A stretch of 6,957 bases of DNA, from the NCBI GenBank assembly GCA_015655035.1, contig JAATFS010000256.1, positions 1 to 6,957 on the forward strand, written 5' to 3'. Under the pieces are notes generated by a model. It was not told the DNA's origin. It ran no database searches and saw only the letters and a list, made by a program, of their open reading frames with translations. Shown piece after piece: positions 1-6,484 of the stretch (position 1 is the first letter of the stretch; every line of letters begins with the position of its first letter). The stretch is from Lysobacterales bacterium. Lineage in GTDB: Bacteria; Pseudomonadota; Gammaproteobacteria; Xanthomonadales; Xanthomonadaceae. A program made the translations under genes and the position numbers.

Positions 1-1
1 A

Positions 2-1087
2 CCCAGCGGCATCGACGAGGACCGGTTGCTGCGCATCAACCTCGGCGGTGTTGGCCTGGGCACCAACGCCGATGCCCGCACTCGCGAGGACTTGTCCATT
101 CTGCGCGGACTGCCGGGGGTGGAGACGGCAACCACCCTCCAGCAGCTGCCGCTTTCGCAAAATGGCGAATTCAATGCATCGATCGGTCTGCTGCCGGACC
201 AGGACGTTTCCACGCTCTCGGCGTCCATGTACATGGGCTGCGAGGACGTATTGCCAACCCTCGGCCTGACCCTGGTGGCCGGGCGAAATCTCGAAACCAC
301 CGACTGTCAGGACTACTCGGCGATCGAAAGCGGAGTTAGCGATTTCAGCAAACTGCGGGCTTCGGTCCTGATCAATCAGGAAACTGCGCAACGGCTCTTT
401 CCCAAAGGGACTGCGCTCGGAAAAAACATCTATACAGGCGACTTGCCGCTGACCGTGGTCGGCATCGTTTCCTCCCTGGCGCGAGCGAACGCGGGCAAAG
501 ACGGCGCCTATGCGCTGGTCCTACCGCTGCGGATGAACTTCAGCAATGGTGGCTCCTACGTGATACGGGTGAAGGACCCGGCACGGCGGAACGAGGTAAT
601 GGCCAGTGCCACTGGCGCGCTCTTGAAGAACGACGCCAGCCGAATCCTGCTTGAACACAACAGCTATGAAGAACTGCGGCGCAACTTCTTCAGCAATGAC
701 CGCGACATGATCGGCCTGCTGCTGATCGTCTGCGCGCTGCTGCTACTGGTCACCGCACTGGGCATCATCGGCCTGGCCAGTTTCTGGGTACAACAGCGGA
801 CCCGGCAGATCGGCGTGCGCCGCGCATTGGGCGCGACCGAGGCGCAGATCCTGCGCTACTTCCAGACCGAGAATTTCCTGCTGGTCACCATTGGCATCGT
901 GCTGGGCATGCTGCTGGCGTTCGCGCTCAACCAGTTGCTGATGCGCAAGTACGAATTGCCACGCCTGCCGCTGCTGTATTTACCCATCGGCGCGGTGGTG
1001 CTGTGGTTGCTGGGCCAGGTGTCGGTGCTGTGGCCGGCGCGTCGCGCCGCCAGTGTGCCCCCGGCCATCGCCACGCGCAGCGTCTGA
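2..1087 (+). CDS. FtsX/MacB-type ABC transporter permease, subfamily A (A1), 5'-truncated
   Basis: Inner-membrane permease subunit of a MacB/FtsX-family ABC transporter. The frame is open from base 2 to the TGA at 1085-1087 (361 residues visible). The TTG at 26 is not the real start: the first residues PSGIDE align with residues 48-53 of the complete paralogue at 2431-3657, so about 47 residues including the first membrane helix lie before the window. Visible parts are a periplasmic MacB_PCD-like domain (residues 1 to about 236), TM2 (about 237-262), the coupling segment QRTRQIGVRRALGAT, TM3 (about 290-313), the loop KYELPRLPL, and TM4 (about 320-345). There is no Walker A or ABC signature, so a separate ATPase must energise it. 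Its last 112 residues match the 2431-3657 product at 95 positions by hand count, while the periplasmic part is far more diverged. Two periplasmic cysteines (codons at 239 and 305) are absent from the other A proteins. Family assignment is firm; substrate is unknown. Confidence 0.9.
   Translation, partial: PSGIDEDRLLRINLGGVGLGTNADARTREDLSILRGLPGVETATTLQQLPLSQNGEFNASIGLLPDQDVSTLSASMYMGCEDVLPTLGLTLVAGRNLETTDCQDYSAIESGVSDFSKLRASVLINQETAQRLFPKGTALGKNIYTGDLPLTVVGIVSSLARANAGKDGAYALVLPLRMNFSNGGSYVIRVKDPARRNEVMASATGALLKNDASRILLEHNSYEELRRNFFSNDRDMIGLLLIVCALLLLVTALGIIGLASFWVQQRTRQIGVRRALGATEAQILRYFQTENFLLVTIGIVLGMLLAFALNQLLMRKYELPRLPLLYLPIGAVVLWLLGQVSVLWPARRAASVPPAIATRSV
781..960 (+). repeat. Intragenic repeat, copy 1 (A1 FtsX domain)
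   Basis: This stretch matches 3351-3530 in A2 at 156 of 180 bases by hand count, without gaps. It includes identical runs of 29 nt (806-834), 23 nt (851-873) and 18 nt (893-910). It covers the end of TM2, the coupling segment and TM3, and is a possible substrate for recombination or gene conversion. Confidence 0.75.
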
Positions 1088-1105
1088 ACGCGTCACTGGA
1101 TAACC

Positions 1106-1109
1106 GGAG
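1106..1109 (+). promoter_or_regulatory. Ribosome binding site for B1
   Basis: GGAG lies 6 nt before the ATG at 1116, in the 28-bp gap after A1. It supports that ATG as the start. The gap shows no promoter or terminator, so B1 is probably co-transcribed with A1. Confidence 0.6.
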
Positions 1110-1115
1110 TCCACC

Positions 1116-2420
1116 ATGCTTGCCTACTACTTCAACCTGGCCTTGCGCAGCTTCAAGCGCAACAAGGTGCTGACCGCACTGATGGTGCTGGCGATCGCGC
1201 TCGGCATCGGCGCGTCGATGACCACGCTGACGGTGTTCCATGTGCTCTCGGGCGATCCGATCCCGGACAAGAGCGACAGGTTGTTTTACGTGCAGATGGA
1301 TCCGCTGCCGATGGCCGAATACACCCCGGGCGAGGAACCCCCACTGCAGCTGACCCGCTTCGATGCGGAAAAGCTGCTGCAGGAAAAACGCGGCAAGCGC
1401 CAGGCGATGATGTCCGCAGGCAGTGTCGCGATCGAGCCGGATACGCCCGGGCTGACCCCGTTCATGCTGCAGGGACGCTTCACCTCGGCCGATTTCTTCC
1501 CGATGTTCGAGGTGCCGTTCGCGTATGGCCAGGCATGGACCGGCGCCGATGATCAGGCCCACGCGCGCGTGGCGGTGATCAGCAACGAACTGAGCCAGAA
1601 GTTGTTCGGCAATGCCGATCCCACCGGCCGCACCTTGCAGCTGGGCAGCACCGCCTTCCGTGTGGTTGGCGTGGTGAGCGACTGGAATCCCAACCCACGC
1701 TTCTACGACTTGACCAACAATCAGTACAGCGGCGATCCGGAAGAGATCTACGTCCCGTTCTCGACCACGCGTGACCTGAATTTATCGCCTAGCGGCAATA
1801 TGAGTTGCTGGGGCGATGCCGGCGATGACATGGCCGCGATAAATGCGCCCTGCATATGGATCCAGTACTGGGTGGAGCTGGGGTCGGCCGCGCAAGCCGC
1901 CGACTACCGCGCCTACCTGTCCAACTATTCCGACCAGCAACGCGCGGCCGGCCGCTTCCAGAGCCCGACCAATGTACGCCTGAGCGATGTGATGACCTGG
2001 CTGGACCACAACCAGGTGGTGCCCAGCGATGTGCGCCTGCAGGCGTGGCTGGCGCTGGGGTTCCTGGGCGTGTGCCTGCTCAACACCGTCGGCCTGCTGC
2101 TGGCCAAGTTCCTGCGCCGTGGCGGCGAGATCGGCGTGCGCCGTGCCCTGGGGGCCTCGCGCGGCGAGATCTTCCTGCAGTGCCTGGTCGAGGCCGGCAC
2201 GGTCGGCCTGGCCGGCGGCGTGCTGGGGCTGGCGCTGGCCATGTTGGGGCTGTGGGCGGTGCGCCACCAGCCCACCAACTACGCGGCCCTGGCGCACATG
2301 GACGCGCCGATGCTGTTGATCACCTTCGTCCTGGCCATCGCCAGCAGCCTGGTCGCAGGGCTGCTGCCCGCCTGGCGGGCCATGCAGGTCACGCCCGCCA
2401 TCCAGCTCAAGTCGCAGTAG
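1116..2420 (+). CDS. FtsX/MacB-type ABC transporter permease, subfamily B (B1)
   Basis: Complete 434-residue permease with the four-helix MacB/FtsX plan: TM1 about 18-41, periplasmic domain about 42-310, TM2 about 311-331, coupling segment LRRGGEIGVRRALGAS (333-348), TM3 about 357-381, TM4 about 399-419, and the terminal PAIQLKSQ. The positively charged RSFKRNK before TM1 fits a cytoplasmic N terminus. There is no ATPase domain. It is the closest relative in the window of the product at 3698-5026: 67 of the last 128 residues match by hand count, and both share WNPxPxxYxLxxN (W190 here), NxVVPxxVxLxxWLA before TM2, and two periplasmic cysteines (C231, C246). The start is set by the ATG with GGAG upstream. 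It ends 10 bp before the next permease, whose ribosome binding site overlaps its stop codon. Probably pairs with an A-type permease and an external LolD/MacB-like ATPase; this is inference. Substrate unknown. Confidence 0.9.
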   Translation: MLAYYFNLALRSFKRNKVLTALMVLAIALGIGASMTTLTVFHVLSGDPIPDKSDRLFYVQMDPLPMAEYTPGEEPPLQLTRFDAEKLLQEKRGKRQAMMSAGSVAIEPDTPGLTPFMLQGRFTSADFFPMFEVPFAYGQAWTGADDQAHARVAVISNELSQKLFGNADPTGRTLQLGSTAFRVVGVVSDWNPNPRFYDLTNNQYSGDPEEIYVPFSTTRDLNLSPSGNMSCWGDAGDDMAAINAPCIWIQYWVELGSAAQAADYRAYLSNYSDQQRAAGRFQSPTNVRLSDVMTWLDHNQVVPSDVRLQAWLALGFLGVCLLNTVGLLLAKFLRRGGEIGVRRALGASRGEIFLQCLVEAGTVGLAGGVLGLALAMLGLWAVRHQPTNYAALAHMDAPMLLITFVLAIASSLVAGLLPAWRAMQVTPAIQLKSQ

Positions 2421-2423
2421 GAG
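2419..2423 (+). promoter_or_regulatory. Ribosome binding site for A2, overlapping the B1 stop codon
   Basis: AGGAG shares two bases with the B1 TAG stop (2418-2420) and sits 7 nt before the ATG at 2431. Ribosomes ending B1 would sit on this site, which favours translational coupling of B1 and A2. Confidence 0.65.
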
Positions 2424-2430
2424 CCACCTC

Positions 2431-3657
2431 ATGGAAATCCGACCCATCCTGTCCACGCTGCGGCGTCACAAGACCGCTGCCAGCCTGATCGTGCTGGAGA
2501 TCGCCCTGAGCTGCGGCATCGTCTGCAACACGCTGTTCCTGATCGGCAACCGCCTGAGCCACATGCAGCGGCCCAGTGGCGTGGATGAGGCGCATCTGGT
2601 CTTCGTCCGCGCCAACGGCATCAGCAAGGACGCTGACGCCAAGGCCGTGACCCGCGCCGACCTGGACGGCCTGCGCGCGATCCCGGGGGTGAGCTCGGCC
2701 ACCACGATCAACCAGATTCCGTTCGGCGGTTCGGTCTGGATGAGCAGCATCAAGCTTCAACCGGACCAGGAAGCATCGACGTTGACCACCACCAACTACA
2801 TGGTGGCCGAGGACGGGCTGAAGACGATGGGCTTGAAGCTGCTGGAAGGGCGTGATTTCAATCCATCCGAATACGTGGACCAGAACGCCAATGAAGAAGC
2901 CAACAACTACCCATCGGTGATCCTCACTCGCGCCTTGGCCCAGCGCCTGTTCCCCAGCCAGAGCGCGATCGGTCGATCGATCTACGTGTTCGGCACTCAG
3001 CCGCACCGTGTGGTGGGCGTGATCGCGCATCTACCCAAGCCACGCGATAAGGGGCCCGAATCCGAATACGACATGTCCATGCTGTTCCCGGCGCGCTTCA
3101 GCTACGCCGATGGCGGCGTGTACGCGCTGCAGGTGGCCGACCCGGCCCAGCGCCAGGCGGTGCTGGAACAGGCCAAGAAATTGGTCGCCAGCCATGGCCC
3201 TACCCGCATCATCAGCAAGTCCACTACCGGCACCCAGGAAGAGATTCGCAACAAGTACTACCGCAACGACCGTGCCATGGCCTGGCTACTGGTGGCCGTG
3301 GCCGTCGCACTGCTGGTGGTAACCGCGCTGGGCATCGTCGGCCTGGCCAGCTTCTGGGTGCAGCAGCGCACCCGCCAGATCGGCGTGCGCCGCGCATTGG
3401 GCGCAACCAAGGCGCAGATACTGCGCTACTTCCAGACCGAGAACTTCCTGCTGGCCACGGTCGGCATCGTGCTGGGCATGGTCCTGGCCTATGCCATCAA
3501 CCAACTGCTGATGGGCAAGTACGAACTGCCGCGCCTGCCGCTGATATACCTGCCGGTCGGTGCGGTACTGCTATGGCTGCTGGGGCAGCTGGCGGTGCTG
3601 TGGCCTGCACGTCGCGCCGCGAATATTCCACCGGCCATCGCCACGCGCGCGGCATGA
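2431..3657 (+). CDS. FtsX/MacB-type ABC transporter permease, subfamily A (A2)
   Basis: Complete 408-residue inner-membrane permease, the best full-length representative of subfamily A here. A basic N terminus (RRHK) precedes TM1 (about 17-38). A periplasmic MacB_PCD-like domain follows (about 39-284), then TM2 (about 285-308), the coupling segment QQRTRQIGVRRALGAT (311-326), TM3 (about 337-360), the short loop KYELPRLPL, TM4 (about 367-392) and the terminal PPAIATRAA. No nucleotide-binding motif is present. In the last 112 residues it matches A1 at 95 positions and A3 at 77. It lacks the two periplasmic cysteines seen in A1. The start is supported by AGGAG 7 nt upstream and by a normal TM1; only 10 bp separate it from B1. 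By family it should transmit ATPase-driven motion to the periplasmic domain, as in MacB, rather than form a classical translocation channel. What it moves cannot be deduced. Confidence 0.92.
   Translation: MEIRPILSTLRRHKTAASLIVLEIALSCGIVCNTLFLIGNRLSHMQRPSGVDEAHLVFVRANGISKDADAKAVTRADLDGLRAIPGVSSATTINQIPFGGSVWMSSIKLQPDQEASTLTTTNYMVAEDGLKTMGLKLLEGRDFNPSEYVDQNANEEANNYPSVILTRALAQRLFPSQSAIGRSIYVFGTQPHRVVGVIAHLPKPRDKGPESEYDMSMLFPARFSYADGGVYALQVADPAQRQAVLEQAKKLVASHGPTRIISKSTTGTQEEIRNKYYRNDRAMAWLLVAVAVALLVVTALGIVGLASFWVQQRTRQIGVRRALGATKAQILRYFQTENFLLATVGIVLGMVLAYAINQLLMGKYELPRLPLIYLPVGAVLLWLLGQLAVLWPARRAANIPPAIATRAA
3351..3530 (+). repeat. Intragenic repeat, copy 2 (A2 FtsX domain)
   Basis: Direct-orientation counterpart of 781-960, at a distance of 2570 bp. 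The identical runs are 3376-3404, 3421-3443 and 3463-3480. Recombination between the copies would delete B1 and create an A1/A2 chimera. Confidence 0.75.
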
Positions 3658-3661
3658 AGAC

Positions 3662-3701
3662 CCTGCGCAGGCCAGCTTGCATGGGAAGGCAAGCACGATG
3701 A
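3662..3701 (+). promoter_or_regulatory. A2-B2 gap with palindrome and hairpin presenting the B2 ribosome binding site
   Basis: The 40-bp gap holds a perfect 10-bp palindrome, CCTGCGCAGG (3662-3671). Next is a 6-bp inverted repeat, GCTTGC (3675-3680) with GCAAGC (3689-3694), whose 8-nt loop contains most of the purine-rich ribosome binding site GGGAAGG (3683-3689). An ATG in the loop (3681) opens a six-codon frame whose TGA (3699-3701) overlaps the B2 ATG at 3698. The repeats are plain in the sequence; any effect on translation is inference. Confidence 0.4.
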
Positions 3702-5026
3702 ACTACGCCGTCGAAACCGGCCTGCACGGCCTGCGCCGTCACCCTCGCACCATGCTCCTCTCCATCCTGACCCTGGCATTGGGGCTGGCATCGGTAATGA
3801 CCATGCTCAACCTGCTGGCGATGCTGTCCACCGATCCACTGCCGGGCATCAGCCAGCAGCTGTACCTGGGCTGGGTGGATTCAAGAAAACCAGGGCAGAG
3901 TAGCGACGGGCGGCACGACGATATTGCCCATCCGCCGCGGCTGTGGAAGCTGGCCGATGCCGAAGCGGTGGCACGCTCCACTCCCCAGTTCCGACAAGCG
4001 GCACTGGTTGCAACCGCGCTGGATATCGTGCGCGAGGATGGCTCCAAGCGCAGCAATGTCCGCGCCGTGCTTTCCACCGGGCCGATGCCTTCGATATTCG
4101 GCGTACCCCTGCTGCAGGGGCGCTACTGGACACCTCAGGAGGAGCGCGAACATACGCCCGTGGTGATCCTGGAATCATCTATCAGCCAGGCGTTGCTGGG
4201 GACTACCAACGGCGTGGGTCGCAATGTCCGGATCGGCAAAGCGGTGTTCCGGGTCATCGGGATCAGCCAGGCGTGGAATCCGCAACCGCATGTCTATGCG
4301 TTGCAGGATAACGAACCCGCGTGGGGCGACAGGTTTGCCGTCCGGGCATTCCTGCCGCTGCACGGCGCGCTGTATGCGGGTGTGGTGCCATTGAGCAGCC
4401 AGGACTGCGACCGTGGCGGCGGCGGCTTCCGCTTCAACGAGCTGGATCTGGAGGCCTGCCGTTTCCTGCAGGTTTGGGCCGAGCTGACCACGCCCCAGGC
4501 CGTCAGCGCATTCGATGATGCGTTGCGTTCCTACGCCCATGACCGTCACGCCGCTGGCGCCTTCCAGCGTCCACCACAGGCGCGCTTGCTCGGCCTGCCG
4601 CAATGGCTGGCCGCCAACCATGTCGTGCCCGACAACGTCCACCTCAACCTATGGCTTGCCGGTGGCCTGCTGTTGCTGTGCATGGTCAACGTGGCCGGGC
4701 TGCTGGCCGCGCGATTCCTGCGACGCTCTGGCGAACTGGGCGTGCGCCGGGTGCTGGGCGCCACGCGGCGAGCCCTCATCGTGCCGTGCCTGGTGGAGGC
4801 CGGGGCAGTGGGCGTGATCGGTGGCGTACTGGCACTCCCCCTCACCTTGTTCGGCCTCTGGCTGGTACGCCTACAGGACCAGGGCTATACCGAACAGGCC
4901 CGCTTCCGTCCGATCATGTTCCTGGTGCTGGTGGCCCTGGCCGCGTTGACCGGATTGCTGGTCGGTCTGTTGCCGGCCTGGCGCGCGGCGCGCCTGGAAC
5001 CCGCCCTGCAGGTAAAAAGCCAATGA
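3698..5026 (+). CDS. FtsX/MacB-type ABC transporter permease, subfamily B (B2)
   Basis: Complete 442-residue permease. The reading frame stays open upstream into A2, but the ATG at 3698 is preferred: it gives a normal basic N terminus (LRRHPR) before TM1 (about 18-42), has GGGAAGG 8 nt upstream, and avoids overlapping A2. Layout: periplasmic domain to about 318, TM2 about 319-339, coupling segment LRRSGELGVRRVLGAT (341-356), TM3 about 365-389, TM4 about 407-427, terminal PALQVKSQ. No ATPase domain. It shares with B1 the WNPxPxxYxLxxN motif (W193), the NxVVPxxVxLxxWLA segment before TM2, and a pair of periplasmic cysteines (C237, C254) in an otherwise variable stretch. Its stop overlaps the start of the next permease (ATGA), so the two are probably coupled in translation and may form a heteromeric pair. 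Function beyond an ABC export or envelope-remodelling permease is unknown. Confidence 0.9.
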   Translation: MNYAVETGLHGLRRHPRTMLLSILTLALGLASVMTMLNLLAMLSTDPLPGISQQLYLGWVDSRKPGQSSDGRHDDIAHPPRLWKLADAEAVARSTPQFRQAALVATALDIVREDGSKRSNVRAVLSTGPMPSIFGVPLLQGRYWTPQEEREHTPVVILESSISQALLGTTNGVGRNVRIGKAVFRVIGISQAWNPQPHVYALQDNEPAWGDRFAVRAFLPLHGALYAGVVPLSSQDCDRGGGGFRFNELDLEACRFLQVWAELTTPQAVSAFDDALRSYAHDRHAAGAFQRPPQARLLGLPQWLAANHVVPDNVHLNLWLAGGLLLLCMVNVAGLLAARFLRRSGELGVRRVLGATRRALIVPCLVEAGAVGVIGGVLALPLTLFGLWLVRLQDQGYTEQARFRPIMFLVLVALAALTGLLVGLLPAWRAARLEPALQVKSQ

Positions 5027-6288
5027 GCGCCCCGATCACATCGCCGGCACTGCGTCCGCTGCTGTCCACGCTGTATCGTCAGCGTCTGATGCCGCTGTTG
5101 CTGGTCGGCCAGATCGTGCTGGCCTGCGCCATCCTGACCAATGCCGCGTTCCTGCTGCAGCGCCAGCTGGCACCGATGCTGATGCCCGACGGCATCGTCC
5201 GCGACGAGCTCTTGCTGGTCGATCAGATGGTGCTGCAGCAGGGCCGCTGGACCACCGCCTTGAGCCAGACCGGCAAGCGAGCGCTATTGTCGATTCCCGG
5301 CGTGCGCGCGGTGGCCCCCGCAATGGGCCTGCCGATGCGCCAGAGCATGGCCTTCACCGTGCCGGTCAAGAGCCCGGCCGGCGTGGCATTGGTACCCACC
5401 GGCTTTGCCGGCGACGGAATGATCCAGGCGCTAGGCTTGCAGTTGGAGCGTGGACGCGATTTCAGCGACGGCGATTACGAGGTAGCCGGTGCCATCTTCG
5501 GACACGGCAACTCGGGCATCGTGCCAGTGATCCTCACCGAGTCACTGGCACGCCGTTTGTTCCCGGACGGCGACGCCCTCGGCGGACAACTGACCGGCAA
5601 CGAAGGGCCCACCGACAACAGTCGCTACGTGGTGATCGGTATCGTCCGTCATCTGATGCGCTACGAGGTCGGCCAACTCGACGATGGCCAGGCCGAGGAT
5701 GCCTTGCTCTACCCCGCGCGCAATCTGGATGGTCTGCCGATCATGGCCTATGCCATACGTACCGATCCTGCACGTCGCGATGCCGTGCAGCAGGCCATTC
5801 CCGGCATTCTGCAGCGCCAGTTCGGCAGCCAGTTGATGCGCGACGTGCAGCCGGTCGTGATCGACTACGAAAGCCAGCGACGCGATGCCTTGCGGCAGCG
5901 CCGTGCCGCGGCCTGGCTGCTGGGCTCGGTTTGCGCGGTGGTCACCTTGATCACGCTGGTCGGCATTGCCGGCCTGACCGGCTACTGGATCGAACAACGC
6001 ACCCGTCAGATCGGCATCCGCCGCGCGCTGGGTGCCACGCGCGGGCAGATCCTGGGGCATTTCCGCATCGAAAACCTGCTACTGACCAGCATCGGATTGA
6101 TGCTGGGCCTGCCGCTGGCTTATGCGGTCAACCAATGGCTGATGACCCACTATGAGCTACCGCGCCTGCCACTGGCCTACCTGCCCATCGGCGCGCTGCT
6201 GCTTTGGGCGCTGGGCCAACTCGCCGTTCTCGGCCCTGCCCGTCGCGCAGCAGCTATTCCACCGGCCGTCGCCACGCGCGCGGCATGA
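5023..6288 (+). CDS. FtsX/MacB-type ABC transporter permease, subfamily A (A3)
   Basis: Complete 421-residue permease and the last of the array. The frame is open far upstream, but that stretch is a shadow of B2. The ATG at 5023 overlaps the B2 stop by four bases, gives a proper TM1 (about 22-45), and has a weak AGG 10 nt before it, so translation probably relies on coupling to B2. Periplasmic domain about 46-294; TM2 about 295-322; coupling segment EQRTRQIGIRRALGAT (324-339); TM3 about 350-373; loop HYELPRLPL; TM4 about 380-405; terminal PPAVATRAA. No ATPase motif. It is the most diverged A member: 77 of its last 112 residues match A2, and its periplasmic domain shares little with A1 or A2 beyond short motifs such as LxxGRDF and RLFPxxxALG. 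One oddity is Gly where A1 and A2 have Trp in the VLWPARRA segment after TM4. No B gene follows, so its partner is probably B2. Confidence 0.9.
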   Translation: MSAPITSPALRPLLSTLYRQRLMPLLLVGQIVLACAILTNAAFLLQRQLAPMLMPDGIVRDELLLVDQMVLQQGRWTTALSQTGKRALLSIPGVRAVAPAMGLPMRQSMAFTVPVKSPAGVALVPTGFAGDGMIQALGLQLERGRDFSDGDYEVAGAIFGHGNSGIVPVILTESLARRLFPDGDALGGQLTGNEGPTDNSRYVVIGIVRHLMRYEVGQLDDGQAEDALLYPARNLDGLPIMAYAIRTDPARRDAVQQAIPGILQRQFGSQLMRDVQPVVIDYESQRRDALRQRRAAAWLLGSVCAVVTLITLVGIAGLTGYWIEQRTRQIGIRRALGATRGQILGHFRIENLLLTSIGLMLGLPLAYAVNQWLMTHYELPRLPLAYLPIGALLLWALGQLAVLGPARRAAAIPPAVATRAA

Positions 6289-6484
6289 GGCGCCACCATT
6301 CGCAGCCGCCAAGGTATTACGAGCAGGCCTGACCTCGTCCGGCGCTGCGGCCGCTATCCTGTGCGTTCCGTCGCGCTGCACGAGGCGCCGGCCTGTCCTC
6401 CACCAAGTCCAATCCATCTGCTGCTGCCCCAGGCCGACGCCACGATCAAGGCAATCCACCCGTAATCCGTATCGACGAGTTCCC
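6289..6484. other. Intergenic region between the permease array and the response regulator
   Basis: This is the only sizeable gap (196 bp). I see no credible gene in it and no hairpin followed by a T-run, so transcription from the permeases could continue into the regulator. A 7-bp inverted repeat, CCGGCGC (6339-6345) with GCGCCGG (6385-6391), flanks a TATCCT (6355-6360) that could be a poor -10 box. The best -35-like element, CTGACC (6329-6334), is 20 bp away, which is too far to be convincing. A GCGGCCGC palindrome lies at 6347-6354. No sigma-54 type GG-N10-GC element was found. A separate promoter for the regulator is plausible from the gap length but not shown. Confidence 0.5.

Noticed and set aside
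26..28. TTG at 26 as the start of A1
   Set aside because: The frame is open to the window edge and aligns with A2 from residue 48 on, so the true start is upstream.
1782..2456. Long antisense open frame (224 codons) opposite B1
   Set aside because: It overlaps a clear permease gene, its product is low-complexity and rich in Gln, Gly, His and Arg, and such frames are typical shadows in high-GC DNA.
3560..3697. Upstream extension of B2 to 3560
   Set aside because: It overlaps the end of A2, encodes Cys/Arg-rich shadow sequence, and B1 shows that the family starts a short distance before TM1.
4603..5022. Upstream extension of A3 to an earlier start
   Set aside because: The extension lies wholly inside B2, is low-complexity and rich in Arg, Pro and Gly, and would put a long non-membrane segment before TM1; the ATGA start at 5023 fits the paralogues.
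5544..5559. TGGCACG-N4-TTGTT resembling a sigma-54 promoter
   Set aside because: It lies inside A3, lacks the invariant GC of the -12 element, and has no gene start at a suitable distance.
6347..6354. GCGGCCGC palindrome as part of a terminator
   Set aside because: Only a short self-complementary octamer with no loop and no following T-run.
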